Source: Colletotrichum lupini
Lineage: Eukaryota > Ascomycota > Sordariomycetes > Glomerellales > Glomerellaceae
Direction: 5' to 3'
DNA: 64,000 nucleotides
Assembly (NCBI RefSeq): GCF_023278565.1
Contig: NC_064679.1
Span: 1,116,001-1,180,000, forward strand
Part shown: positions 10,344 to 21,130 of the stretch, one piece after another
Position numbering within the stretch: the first letter of the stretch is position 1
How the letters are laid out: every line of letters starts with the position of its first letter
Notes under the pieces: generated by a model
The model's input: the letters and a program-made list of their open reading frames with translations, nothing else
What the model was told of the DNA's origin: nothing
The model's database searches: none
Position numbers and translations under genes: made by a program

Positions 10344-11061
10344 ATTTGGGGATGGGGGGTTCTTGACGAATAATCTGGCTTTTTACGAACATAACATCCA
10401 ACAGGGTATGAAATCTGTGTTTATGGATTTGGATTGCATATTTAAGGCGCTATGGAACATATACCTTAGCATTTACTGTCGTTTCAATTATCTCCTTTCG
10501 AGGAGTCTGGTTCCTCTCAAGGGACATAATCTCTAAGGCTTATCAGATAACATTATCGATCCCTACAATCTTTTGAGCACGCCAGCTGCATAATTAACTT
10601 TGTTTCGGATCGCATGTGTGAACACTCTCAGGCCCGCTGCCGTGATGTTCGTCGGTTTTTGCTCGACTTGAGACCCGCTTTGACTCGGCATGGTGTAGAG
10701 ATCGATTCACAAAAGGGCTGAATGCTAGCGAAGTGGACGCAGTAATCATTCCTGATTCCCTCATTCTTACATCTAAGAATATGATACTTCGAACAGATTG
10801 GGACATTCCCGGTGAATTGATATTCTTATCAGCTATTACCTGCAATCCCCGTAGCATGATGCGGTGTATGTCGATCAGATTACGGGTTGAATTGAGCTGC
10901 CATGTCGGAAAGATTTGATGTTGGTAAGATCCGTCTGCATTTGCCCCTATCGTGCATTTTCCATTTGAATACGGTACCTCGAATTTCGCCTTGATGGTGC
11001 TGATATTGCCAAGCGTCGAATCCCAGTGCAGAACTGATCGATAATCCTACGCCCAAAGAGC
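10344..11061. other. Intergenic region between convergent genes
   Basis: This contains the 3' flanks of the surface-protein gene and of the minus-strand secreted-protein gene. Only short open frames (at most 87 codons) without motifs are present. Confidence 0.5.
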
Positions 11062-11689
11062 TTATATTTCCCCCTCATTCGTCTGAAATTATCAGTTACG
11101 GGTTTTTTCTGCTCGTCTACCGACTATCTGAACTTACATCTGGAGCATCCTCAATTTCGGGCAGCATCTTCTCGCTGCCAATGCAGAGCCAAGAATCAAA
11201 CGGGCCACGGTAATTAACAGCTAACGGTTCGTAAACCAGATTGTCCAACAAGCAAAGGTCTTTCGATCTAGGGCCTGCTTTGACGTAGACGGCATACTTG
11301 CACTCTTTGCCGTTCGAGAGAGGCTGCTGGCACCTATCCTGGCACTCGTAGACACCCTTGAGAATTTCGGCCTGATTGTTCAGCGTGCGCTTTTCGATCT
11401 CGATCCTGTCGACGTAGCTATCGTACCAGCATCGTGCCTGGCCTCGGGCCCTCGGGATGCGGTTGAATCGAGCAAATACTGTCGGTTCCGGGGCGTATGT
11501 TGTACATGAGAGGGTTACGTTGGGCTTTACACCAGGAATCTCGGTGGGCGTTACTGTTGCGCACCAGGTCGTGGTGGGAAACACCTTCTGGGTGGGATTG
11601 GGCCCGAGGGGTGTGTAAGGGAGCGGGTCAACGGGAATTTGGGCCACGCAGGCGAGAGGCAGGAGCCAGTAGATAATTGCCCACTTCAT
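11062..11689 (-). CDS. Small secreted cysteine-containing protein, unknown function
   Basis: Read on the minus strand, the exons are 11689-11138 and 11082-11062, giving 190 residues. The proposed 55-bp intron has a perfect GTAAGT donor, a CTGAT branch motif and a TTTCAG acceptor, and is phase 0. It replaces a read-through tail by the residues TNEGEI and a stop. Residues 1-16 are a signal peptide (IIYWLLPLACVAQ region). The mature protein has a Pro/Thr-rich N-terminus and eight cysteines (WCATV, LSCTT, RCWYD, ECQDRC, ECKY, LCLL, WLCI). I do not recognise the family. It could be a small apoplastic protein or effector candidate, but only secretion is supported by the sequence. Confidence 0.65.
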
Positions 11690-12467
11690 TGTTGCTGTTG
11701 TGTATCCGGTAATTTGTAACTGGGCTCTTTGTCGGGGTTGTGCTTTTGCGGAGGAGGTATCACGCGTGCATAGGGGAACGAAGATGTCGAAGGTAAGATG
11801 GGAAGGGTGCCTGGCATCAAGCAGTAGAGTGGGCTGCTTCTCAACTTACCTGTGCAATACCTCGATGGCCGAAATAAAGTCTAACTTGACGTACTGCGGC
11901 CAGTAAGGCTGGGCAAGATTGCGGGAGACGAGCAGTTTATCGATATTGAGCGCGCCGAACTAAGAACGGTCGCTGAATGGCCTGCACTTTGTCTAAATCC
12001 CGAGTCTCTAGGGAAGACGATGGTGTCGTAACTTCCAGCCATAGTGATAGACCATAGGTGGATTTGTATCCTTCTGCTTGGATAACAATTAGATAACAAG
12101 TGTGTGCTCTCACAAGACAGTATTCGAGGAGATTTGACGTTTCGAGCGCTACTTGGTCAGGTGCGTCGGTATCTACTTGACATCATATGAACGTGGATTG
12201 AATACATCGACGTACCAGAGTATCTAATCGTGAACAGCCAAGTTCAAAACCACCAGCGCTGACAAATTACACGACGTTTATCCCAAATCGCACATCATAG
12301 GCTCACATCGAATTAGCTGGAGCGGGGTCACTCATCTCACCTTAGATGGCCCCTCTTCCAAAGTCTCAAGTTGAGGCCACAACTCTCGCGCCTCAAACCA
12401 AGAGACCAAGATCTTTCAGAATATTTCCGAACCATATCCTTTGAATGAAGCTAGAGATCAAGTAAAC
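11690..12467. other. Shared upstream region of two divergent genes
   Basis: This 778-bp region separates the minus-strand secreted-protein gene from the plus-strand PLP-enzyme gene, so it should hold both promoters. No convincing open frame or TATA box was seen. Confidence 0.5.
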
Positions 12468-13573
12468 ATGGTCAATCTTCCACATCCATTCAGCGAGATC
12501 CCTCGTCTCCAGTTGACTTATGACCGGCCGGTAGACATTGAACAGCTGCACCGACTACCTGAGCAGGAGGAGACCAAGGACGGGGCCATCTATATCGCCC
12601 GTGATGACTGTAACTCTGGTCTGGCGTTCGGAGGCAACAAGGTGCGAAAGTTAGAATACGTCTTGGCGGACGCTATCGATCAAGGTGCGGATACAATAGT
12701 CACGACTGGCGGAACCCAGTCGAACCACATGCGCCAGACCGCTGCGGCTGCGGCAAAGCTAGGTTTGAAAGTGAGTCTATGCCTCTCGCATAGAGGTCGT
12801 AATTACCCGTCTTCAGATGGCGCAGGTCTCCTCTGACAGATAGATAGGTCGCCCTCTTCCCCGTCACTGCCGTTTCATCAGAGGACCCGGAGTACAAGTA
12901 CGCAGGAAACATCCAACTCAACTCCATTCTCGGTGCCGAGACCTTCCCGCCAAACACGAGCAAAGAAGACGCCGTCACCGCCCTTGAGAGCCGCGGGCAG
13001 AAGCCATACGTGATCCCAGCGGGCGCAAGCACACACCCCCTCGGCGGCCTGGGCTACGCAAGATGGGCCTTTGAGCTTCTCGAGTGGGAAGACAAACATA
13101 GCACAAATATCAGGAACATAGTAGTCGCGGTCGGCTCCGGATCGACCCTGGGCGGCCTTGTCGCCGGCTTCAAGCTCGCGCAGCAGGTCGGCCGTGACGG
13201 TGCGCGGAAGCGACTAGTCGGATACTCGATCCTGAGGAAGGCCGAGGACGACGTCGCACAGATGGTGCTGGATATTGCGAGGACCACAGCGGAGAAGGTT
13301 GGGCTGGATCCCAAGTTGATCACGAGAAACGACTTTGAGATCGATTATGAGTACCTTGGAGGCTCGTACGGCCACCTTGATGAGCGAACGGCGGAGGGCA
13401 TCAAGACATTGGCTCGGACGGAGGGGATCCTGACGGATCCGGTTTATACTGGCAAGGCATTTACTGGTCTGCTGCATACTGCCAAGGCGGGAGGGTTTAA
13501 TGGAAAGGCGACACTGTTTCTGCATACTGGCGGGCAGGCAGCTCTGAGTGCGTACCCGAAGCTGACGCAGTAA
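12468..13573 (+). CDS. PLP-dependent enzyme of the D-cysteine desulfhydrase / ACC deaminase family
   Basis: The exons are 12468-12770 and 12848-13573, giving 342 residues, the usual family length. The first true ATG (AAACATGG context) is at 12468. The 77-bp intron has a GTGAGT donor and is phase 0. The fold-type II PLP motif [10 protein letters not shown] supplies the Schiff-base lysine K58; the substrate loop [10 protein letters not shown] (S85, N86) and the phosphate-binding loop GSGSTLGG follow. At the two positions that separate activities in this family, true ACC deaminases carry Glu and Leu, whereas this protein has Thr302 (DPVYTGK) and Thr328 (FLHTGG), as in D-cysteine desulfhydrases. 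I therefore predict breakdown of D-cysteine to pyruvate, sulfide and ammonia rather than of ACC. It is convergent with the 873-residue gene, with 155 bp between the stops. Confidence 0.88.
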
Positions 13574-13728
13574 TATCCCGTGCTCTAATGCTGGTGTTAG
13601 AACATCTAGAGTGCAAGTGAGGCTAGAGTTGATGGATCTTTTGGAAAGACTTTTCAATATTCTAAGTGGTATCTTTAGACAAAGGAAAGAACATGCATGT
13701 ACATCCTCGCTCATTCAAGGCATCCAAC

Positions 13729-16350
13729 TCACTCAACCTCTCTCCATCTCTTCTCCAACGTCCCAATAACATGCGTCCGCGATCCCGACCCATACTCCGC
13801 CATGATCAAGTTGGCCTGCTTGCTGTACGAGGCCCCCTGAGCCTCAAAGTGGTTCGAGAAACCGAATCCAACGCCGGGCACACTATACACCCCCTGACTC
13901 GGCATCACAACCTCCTTCGCCTGTCCCATAGCCCGGCTCGTCGAGCTTGCAACATTCAACACGCGCTGCTGCCCCAACGCCATCTGCGCCTCCATAATCA
14001 TCTGCCGGATCGTAGGTACCGTCTCGACATAGACGGCCCGACGGGCCTTAGACACCCGGAGCAGTTCCGATGGGTCGTTACGGGCACAAGCCTGGGCGTA
14101 GAGGTTGCGCATGCGCGGGCTGTACATCTCGCACATGAGGCTCGCGGCCACGGTGACGCCCTTGAGCGGCATGGCGGCCGCCAGTGTGGTGCCGCGGATG
14201 GACTCGTGGTAGCACGACGGGCAAATCGTGCAGTCCTGCCAACCGTACCACCGCCTGTCGCGGAAGTCCTCGTCGCGCGGGCAGAGAGGCAGGCTGGCAA
14301 ACTCGAGTGCGTACGACTCGAGCGGTTGGGTGTCGGCCGTGAAGTGGCACTCTAGAAGCTTCGTCATGTAAGGCGCGAAGCGCGGGTTCGCGGGGTTGAA
14401 GCAGCATAGAAGCGTTGTGCCGGATGACACGCCGCACTTTGGCACGAGAGAAGAGCTTAGGCCGAGGGGTTCGGCGACGTTGGCCACGCAGGCGGCGCAG
14501 ATGCCGAACTCGGCTGGGTGGGAGGGGAACGTGTACCACGTCCCGTCTGTGATGCCCTGCGGGCTGCAAAACTCTTCATTGCAGGCGGCGTCGAGGGCTT
14601 TCCAGAAGATGGAGTACTGCTTGGCCTCGGTGGCGCAGGACATTGCGATGCCAATGTTGAAGTGGCCCAGCGCGCAGTAGACGAGACTGCCGTATCGTGA
14701 GGCGAGGTTCGTGCCGGCGTCGCACCATTTTCCTTCCTCGCCGGTGCCGGCTACGAAGTCGCAGTAGCAAGCGGCGCAGACGAGGACGCCGTCGTGGCCC
14801 GCGGCCGTGGGCGTGAACCACTTGCGGGAGGTGACGGTAACCTTTTGGCGTTTGGCACAAGGGGGGAGATTCATCCTAGCGAGGGCTTCCTTGGTGAAGC
14901 CGAGCCAGTCGTCCTTGACGGCCGCCTCTTTGTAAATGTTCTGGATGTAACGGGTGGAGAGGTCGCAGGACCAGACATCGTTGGTGGCTTGTCCCGTGGC
15001 CTGCTCAAAATTGGCCGCGAAGCGGTACGGCTGGATATGGTCCTCGAAGCAGGCCTGGCAGACAACCATGTTTGGTACGGCATTGTTCTTCGGACGATAC
15101 CATTTGGCGCCTTCGCTTCCCTTGGCTCCATCGGCGCCCCTACAATCCGGAACAGCGCTCCTGTGGAGGAGGAAGGTGACGAGGTCCTCGATGCGTCCCG
15201 TGGCGAGGGTGTTGCGGAGAAGATGGTCCCTGACGCGGGGCTTGCTGAAGCGGCAGACCCGCGGCTTGTTATCATCGCAGATCTTGCCACGGAAGTCGTG
15301 CTCGAACCGGGTGCCAACGAGGTGGTCCTCGTAGCACTTTGAGCAGATGGAGAAGTCGGACGCGGTAGGGTGCGTGTACCACGTCGTGCAAAAGGTGACG
15401 GGGCTGTCGATGCAGGCGACGACGCCGCGTCCTCGCTTTCTGCTGGGCGGGCTGGCTCTTCGAGAGTTGGCGCGCGGTCTCGTGGGCGACATTGTGAGTT
15501 CCTTCTTTGGCTGCTGCTTTTGTGCTGGAGGCGGTCCTCGAGGGGTGAGATCCAACGGCGTCACGGGCTCAGGGGTCGGGTTCGTGGAGGGAGGCGTGAA
15601 GCATGATGTGGTGGTGCTGGCGGTGAAGTCTGGCGTGGCGAGCTCGTCGCGGGGGGTCGACGGGGCGGAGTAGATAGTAGACAGCATTGGCGAGGGCGCG
15701 AAGCGCAGGTTCTGGAGCGTCTCTTCGAGGTTGTCAAAGTCGATCACACCAGGCCGCGGTTCAGGTGCCCCAGTCCTCTTCGCATTTTCGGGTGGTGTCA
15801 GGACTCCATTGGCCGCACTAGCCGGGATACGAGCTGCGGCCGCCTTGATTTGTGCTGATGATAGTTGTTGCTGTTGTTGCTGCCCTGCGCCCGCTGGGAA
15901 GTAACCGGTGGGCTCCCTCTGTGGCGGTGTCGGCGGAGGCGGAGGAAAGCTGGTGAGGGCGCCGGATCCCGGGCTGCGGAGGTCGGCGACACGGCCGAGG
16001 CCGGATAAGGGAGCTTTCGGGGGAGCCGAAGGGCCGTTGGCGCCGGCTTTTGGTACTGGACTTGCGGGTGGCGGAACGTTGAAGCTGGTGTAAGAGGGAG
16101 GACTTGGGTTTCCCGTCCACTGCTGCACCGGTGGCTGAAGCTTGTGAGAAGAAACAGGGCGAACGGGCTTCGGTGCAGCGATAGGAGTTGTCTGCCTCGC
16201 GGACTTGGAAGCCGGAGCTGGCGCCGGAGCCGGAGCCGGCGCTTTAGTTCCCTTGCTCTTGGAGGCCGAGCTGGATACCTTCTCGGTCTGGGGCCGCGAG
16301 CCCCGGGCCGGCTGCGGCGGGGCCTGTCGATGGGTCATACTGTAGTCCAC
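13729..16350 (-). CDS. Protein with five ~93-residue W/CxxC repeats, unknown function
   Basis: This is a single open frame of 873 residues; the ATG at 16350 is used, though an internal Met5 is possible. Residues 1-300 are disordered: Ala/Pro repeats, poly-Pro, a Gln run near 157-162 and many SP/TP sites, ending in a basic nuclear-signal-like patch (SRKRGRG, about 303-309). Residues about 315-745 hold five modules, each with a Trp-aromatic pair (W324, W417, W511, W605, W701) and then a CxxC (C336/C339, C431/C434, C525/C528, C618/C621, C710/C713), mostly followed by Tyr or Phe. The second Cys recurs at intervals of 95, 94, 93 and 92 residues. Each module also has a Cys upstream of the Trp and a Cys about 15-30 residues after the CxxC, so four-Cys metal sites are plausible. 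There is no signal peptide or membrane segment. I do not recognise the family; a nuclear zinc-binding scaffold is only an inference. Confidence 0.85.
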   Translation of the reverse strand: MDYSMTHRQAPPQPARGSRPQTEKVSSSASKSKGTKAPAPAPAPAPASKSARQTTPIAAPKPVRPVSSHKLQPPVQQWTGNPSPPSYTSFNVPPPASPVPKAGANGPSAPPKAPLSGLGRVADLRSPGSGALTSFPPPPPTPPQREPTGYFPAGAGQQQQQQLSSAQIKAAAARIPASAANGVLTPPENAKRTGAPEPRPGVIDFDNLEETLQNLRFAPSPMLSTIYSAPSTPRDELATPDFTASTTTSCFTPPSTNPTPEPVTPLDLTPRGPPPAQKQQPKKELTMSPTRPRANSRRASPPSRKRGRGVVACIDSPVTFCTTWYTHPTASDFSICSKCYEDHLVGTRFEHDFRGKICDDNKPRVCRFSKPRVRDHLLRNTLATGRIEDLVTFLLHRSAVPDCRGADGAKGSEGAKWYRPKNNAVPNMVVCQACFEDHIQPYRFAANFEQATGQATNDVWSCDLSTRYIQNIYKEAAVKDDWLGFTKEALARMNLPPCAKRQKVTVTSRKWFTPTAAGHDGVLVCAACYCDFVAGTGEEGKWCDAGTNLASRYGSLVYCALGHFNIGIAMSCATEAKQYSIFWKALDAACNEEFCSPQGITDGTWYTFPSHPAEFGICAACVANVAEPLGLSSSLVPKCGVSSGTTLLCCFNPANPRFAPYMTKLLECHFTADTQPLESYALEFASLPLCPRDEDFRDRRWYGWQDCTICPSCYHESIRGTTLAAAMPLKGVTVAASLMCEMYSPRMRNLYAQACARNDPSELLRVSKARRAVYVETVPTIRQMIMEAQMALGQQRVLNVASSTSRAMGQAKEVVMPSQGVYSVPGVGFGFSNHFEAQGASYSKQANLIMAEYGSGSRTHVIGTLEKRWREVE

Positions 16351-19181
16351 GGGCCGAAATGATAATCAAAATGAAATCCCCACTGCAGCTGAAAGAACAG
16401 AAAAAAAACTTGACGATGGCTTCACGCTTCTTTTGGTCTGGTTCGGGAGCGGGATGGGACGGTAAGGACAGGCCTTTTGAGAAAATTTCCCAATGAAAAC
16501 AGCAAGAACGCAGCGAATATAAGAGCAGACAAGGAAAGGTCTTGCGGGAGTCATGCAACAGTGGCCACTCGCTCTGGGACGACGTGCATGTTTAAAGGAA
16601 GCTTCCAAAGGGAGGAAGACTTGATTGGCATCAACACTTCATCTCAAGAGAGCGGCGTCGAGTTGGTGCCCGATGAACGGAATGCCGGGATGTTCGTGGA
16701 GATGATCCACACCACCTCATGCCCGACTTGCAGCGATCGCCCTGGGACTGGGGGCTGGAGACCTCCGAGAGGACACCAAGAGAGCAGAGGGCTTCCTTGA
16801 CAGTTTCTCGTCATGTTCACTAGTAGACCCGTTCCGACCTCGTCTTCATTTCCCAATGGCAACGGGAACCTGTTTACTGTTAGTGTTACGGAGACTCGAA
16901 CAGCCGAGGACAAACACAAGGCTTTCAGCTCTCAGGCGTCAGTGGCAGAGCGGTTCAGCCATAATTAGAGGAAGAAGAATTCTAGGCTGCATTCCAGGGC
17001 TTCCAAAGCTCGGAGATTTTTTTCTTCTGGCAATGGCCTTCTTTCGCAAGGGAAAAAGACGACAAGGGCTTGGACAGGGGCTTGGGCCATGGAATGCTGT
17101 GAAAGCAGGTTGCTTTGGGCCGTGGGAGTTTGATTATCGGGCGTCAAGAGTTGAGTGTTATTGTTATTCTCAAAGTTAGCAAGGCTGGAAAGCAGGCTTT
17201 TGTCGCTCGTTTCCCCCAGCTCGTTCGTTTCCCTTGCCCTTTCAGTATTCCCATGGAATATTTTTGAGGTTGGGCTCCTCGCAGGGACACCGTTGGGATG
17301 AAAAACTTGAGATGAACGGTCCCTTCATGAATCGCAAACTCTGCTAGTTTGAACACTTCCTCCGCACATACCACTGCCATGACTCTGTTCAAGTTCCCTT
17401 CTTCCAAATGCTTCCAACGGTTCCCTTTCCTCTCTGCCCTTTACCTCTGCTCCTTGCTCACCTTACCCTGCCGCAGCTTGGATCAAGTGACCACGGCAAC
17501 GAATATGAGTGAAGCACTGAGGCTCTTTGCTCTTTCCAAAATGAGGGGTTCGAGATTTTGCGCCACTCAACACTTCAACTGTAGCACAGTCCGTTGCCGT
17601 CGCGGGAAAGCGGAAGCGATCGAGGCCAGGCAAAGCGCAACGAAGAGCACGCCAAAGCGAACAGATGTCCGGCGCGGGCTCATGCACGGCGGACCGTCAT
17701 CTTGGGAAGCAGGGCTAGAACTCACATGAATCCGTACCGTCTGTTAGAAGAGTGGAGGGGGGCCAAAGGATCATTTTAAATCACTATGGGAGGGATGAGG
17801 GGTTGACTCGGGCGCAAAGGTACAAAACTCGCGGCGCCAGCGCGACAAAGTCAGACTCCCACACTTCCTTCGCGTCCACCACAAGGTGCTTTCTTTAGCA
17901 CCCGGTGGCTGGCACGGCTGGCTCGCACTTTGGAGTTCGCACATATTTTCGTCTTGTTATCTGTGTGCCTGTCTGGTCTGGATGCGCTAGGACCGTTTCT
18001 TTTCGATGAGGGTAGGGGGTAAGCCAATTGCTTGGGGGAGCTAACTTGTCGAGGAAAACAGCCCGCCGAGCGTTGTCTTAATCGGTGGTTTTGGGAATGG
18101 TGAGTCGGGTCGACCGTCACAGTTGCATTGCATTCCTCGGGTGAGGCAGGCGAACATCCCGAAAGTATGGGCAGCGCGCCGTTTGCTCGCATTGCAGTCG
18201 GACAGGTCGATCTCTGGATATCATCTCTCACTTGGTCTTTTACTTCTTTCACTTCGGTGCTTCAACTTGTCCAACGCAACTTATTTCTCATACTGGTCAA
18301 GAACCACGAACCAACACCTGCATGATCCTTGCCCCTAAAACCACGGTTCCATGGTGTAGATTGCTTGGACGTGCCAAAGCGGCCTAGTCCGTCACATCAT
18401 GCCCCAGGCCCGGGAAATTATCACAACAGGGGCACCACCACTTCTGGACTCTGTTATATAGGTCCTTTTATTGATGGAGAAAGCCCAGCAACAGGGGGCC
18501 AGGAGGAGAGTTTCCTGAACGGATCATGGATTCGCGGGTAACGGTTGACTCTGTTTGCCCACTTTTCGTTTCTGTCTTACCTTTCATTCTTCCTGTTTCC
18601 CCTTCCTTCACTTATTCTCGTTCATTACGTTTCGCTTCAATTTCATTCATTCAATTGAAGGCGAAACGATCCCACAAAGCGGTTCACTCTTTTCCCGCTC
18701 GACATTGTGACGGGGCTGGGGTTTAGGAATACGGGCAGAGAGAGAAAACCGGACCCCCAAATTCAAATTCACGGCAGCGCGGCGCATTGCGCTTCCCAGG
18801 GCGCGCCCACTTTCCCTCGTTTGAAACAAGGTCGCATTTGTTCGAGATACATTCGTTTCTTTTATATCAAGGGTCTAGCCACGGCAAGGCTACGAAACTC
18901 TGTCCTCGTCCCGGGAAGGCCGAGATAATGGTGCGGGATCTCGCCGTATAACCCAACCTACACGCAACGCCAACAGCCTTGTCGCCGAAAGAAAGCAACT
19001 CTGGCAATTATTGTCTGCAAAGCCTGGCATCGGCAATTGCAATTGTCAACTTCTTGCTTCGGGATCGAATAGGGATTGGGCAATACTAGAGGGAAATTCA
19101 ATTGGAGGAATCCAACTAGAGGAATCGGAAACGACCAGATCAACGTAAGGTGGCAAGAGGACAGGAATCATCGGTAACAAG
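16351..19181. other. Long divergent intergenic region, no recognisable gene
   Basis: These 2.8 kb separate two divergently transcribed genes. Open frames reach 133 codons on either strand, but their translations are Arg/Ser-rich without motifs and overlap one another in several frames, as expected of non-coding DNA. Pyrimidine-rich tracts at about 18570-18660 could belong to a leader of the 19182 gene. Confidence 0.5.
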
Positions 19182-20211
19182 ATGATGAACGACCGCCCTC
19201 CCCCGCCGGACGAACCGGACCCGATCGTCCCCCGCGACCTCAAAGCAAAACGCACCGTGCCGTCACCCCGCAAAGCGGCCACCATCCGGAGCGCAAAGGG
19301 ATCCATCTTTGGCAAAGCATCGATACCCAGCGTCTACTGGGCCGGCGACGATCCGACGCCCATGAACAATGAAGAATTCACGTTCTACCGCGAGGACACG
19401 CCGCCGCTACCTGATGGCACCGGCGGTGACAAGGCTGCTCGGACGCGGGGGTATCGGCAGAGCGTGTTCGATCACGACGAGGAGGATAGCGATCGCAAGA
19501 GGAAGCGCAAGTGCTGCGGTATGACGATGTGGGTGTTTTGGTTGCTCGTTGCTCTGATTGTTGCGGTTGTTCTCGGAGTTGGTATTGGTGTTGGTGTCGG
19601 CATTGGCGCGAATCAAAAGTCGGACCAGAACGCCGCGACGACGAGGTATGTGCTTCATCTTCTCTTGAACTTTGACATGCGCGTGGACCTGTCGATTGAC
19701 AAAGCTCTCCTCAAGCTCAACTTCAACGCCCACGCCAACTACTGGTGCAAGCTCGGCATCAACAACAATGATCGTGCCCACAATGTCCAGCTCCTCCATG
19801 CCACGGAGCGGCAGCGACGCAACTGCGACCGAGACAGCATCAACATCGATTCCAACCTCGGTGACCAGCACCTCCACATCAACGCCATCCCCAACAGCAA
19901 CTTCGAGCGGCAATGCAATCTGCCCAGACGCGGACAACACGGTCTACAACGTCATCGGCTCCGACAAGCGCTTCCTCCGGGTCTGCGGGGTCGACTACAG
20001 CGGCGACGACGGCGCCATCGACATGTCCAACACGCAGGCGAGCACCATGGGCGACTGCATGGAGATCTGCGCAAAGTCGGCCCAGTGTACCGGCGTATCG
20101 TGGGGCAACGTGATGATCAACGGCGCCGCAGAGCTGCGGTGCTGGCTGAAGCGGGACTTGAAAAAGTCGCATGCAGCGGTAGAGAATTGGAATTTTGCCG
20201 TCCTGTTATGA
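19182..20211 (+). CDS. Single-pass membrane protein with apple/PAN-like ectodomain
   Basis: The exons are 19182-19645 and 19716-20211, giving 319 residues. The donor is GTATGT. The only nearby acceptor that restores the second frame is CTCAAG at 19715, so the intron is 70 bp and uses an AAG acceptor. Residues 1-110 are Pro-rich and charged, ending in a basic KRKRKCC patch. A membrane span follows (about 115-145, with a VGIGVGVGIG glycine motif), then a Ser/Thr-rich stalk and a C-terminal domain of about 95 residues. That domain has five cysteines and the pattern DCMEICAKSAQC-TGVSW-LRCWLK, which fits an apple/PAN-like fold. The topology is most likely N-in/C-out, with the domain at the cell surface. 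Ligand and function are unknown. It is convergent with the gene at 20558. Confidence 0.72.
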
Positions 20212-20557
20212 TGAGGGAGAATTCTTGTAGATATTTTGGAAACAAAGCTAATGATAATGTCAAGTATGCGAAAAGACATATGGGAGGAAACACTAAGATA
20301 CCAGATGGAAGCGGGCGTATACGGAGTCTTTATGGACAGCTTCAACGAGGGGAATTAAAGTATCGAGTATGTTTCTCCTTAATGTTTGATGCCATCTGAA
20401 AAGGATGTGAAATACCCAGCAATGCCATAAAATCTCATTACATCCTCCTCAATCAAGGTATCAACTAGTGCCAGTAAAAGCTTCCGTTCCTCGTCTTCAT
20501 GGCCATTCCCCACGTTCCATTCTTCTTCAGGTAAAGGCACACGCATCAAGTCAACTC
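20212..20557. other. Short intergenic region between convergent genes
   Basis: 346 bp between two stop codons. Nothing beyond 3' flanking sequence is seen. Confidence 0.5.
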
Positions 20558-21130
20558 TCACTGAATAGCAGCAACAACGAATCCAGCCATGGCCGCCGCC
20601 GCAACAACAGCCCCGGTCTCCCTAGGCTTGGCAGCAGCGTTATGCGACCCCCCGATACCCCCCGATCCGCCGCCGTTGACCGGCCCCGCGCTCGTAATCT
20701 GCGCCACGACGGAGCTACACTGATTCGTACCCGTAGGCAAAACGTCCACGATGCCAGGAACGTCGCTGCAGGCCTGCCACAGCGCACGGAACTCGGTGAT
20801 GTGCTTATCTCTCCACGAGGTGTACGACGATGCATAGGTCGAGTACGCGGAGCCGATGGATCCCGTGATAGTCGGGTCGGAGCAGGCGTCCGTGATGGTC
20901 ACTGAGAGCGCAAGGTAGGCGGCCACGTCGGCGGGCGGAGTGGGTACGTTGTCGGTGATTTTTGGGAGGAGGGAGGTTGCGACGGATGTGCAGGCGTTGA
21001 GGTCGCGGCGTTCCTTGATGGCTGCGTTGGCGGCTGCTATGGCTTCGCTGGCGCGGTTTGGTACTTCTATGGCTTGCAAGGCGTTTGCTGTCGCGCAGAG
21101 GGCTGCGACGAGGTAGGTTGAGGGACGCAT
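20558..21130 (-). CDS. Small GPI-anchored cell-surface protein
   Basis: The ATG at 21130 opens a 190-residue protein. The frame extends 59 codons further upstream, but a clear signal peptide (RPSTYLVAALCATANALQ) starts at this Met. The mature part is Ala/Ser/Thr-rich and mostly helical, with four cysteines (NACTS, DACSD, QACSD, NQCSS). It then has a Gly-rich linker and a hydrophobic tail (VVAAAAMAGFVVAAIQ) preceded by a small-residue site, the pattern of GPI attachment. Proteins of this kind are common in filamentous fungi and mostly uncharacterised; I do not assign a function. Confidence 0.75.
   Translation of the reverse strand: MRPSTYLVAALCATANALQAIEVPNRASEAIAAANAAIKERRDLNACTSVATSLLPKITDNVPTPPADVAAYLALSVTITDACSDPTITGSIGSAYSTYASSYTSWRDKHITEFRALWQACSDVPGIVDVLPTGTNQCSSVVAQITSAGPVNGGGSGGIGGSHNAAAKPRETGAVVAAAAMAGFVVAAIQ

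Noticed and set aside
12441..12467. Upstream start for the PLP enzyme
   Set aside because: The frame at 12441 begins with TTG. The first in-frame ATG is 12468, and the protein length from there fits the family.
13666..15673. Several long plus-strand frames (up to 229 codons)
   Set aside because: They are antisense shadows of the GC-rich 873-residue gene.
19182..20399. 405-residue read-through version of the apple/PAN gene
   Set aside because: It would read through a GTATGT donor into Arg/His-rich sequence and miss the cysteine-rich domain found in the other frame.
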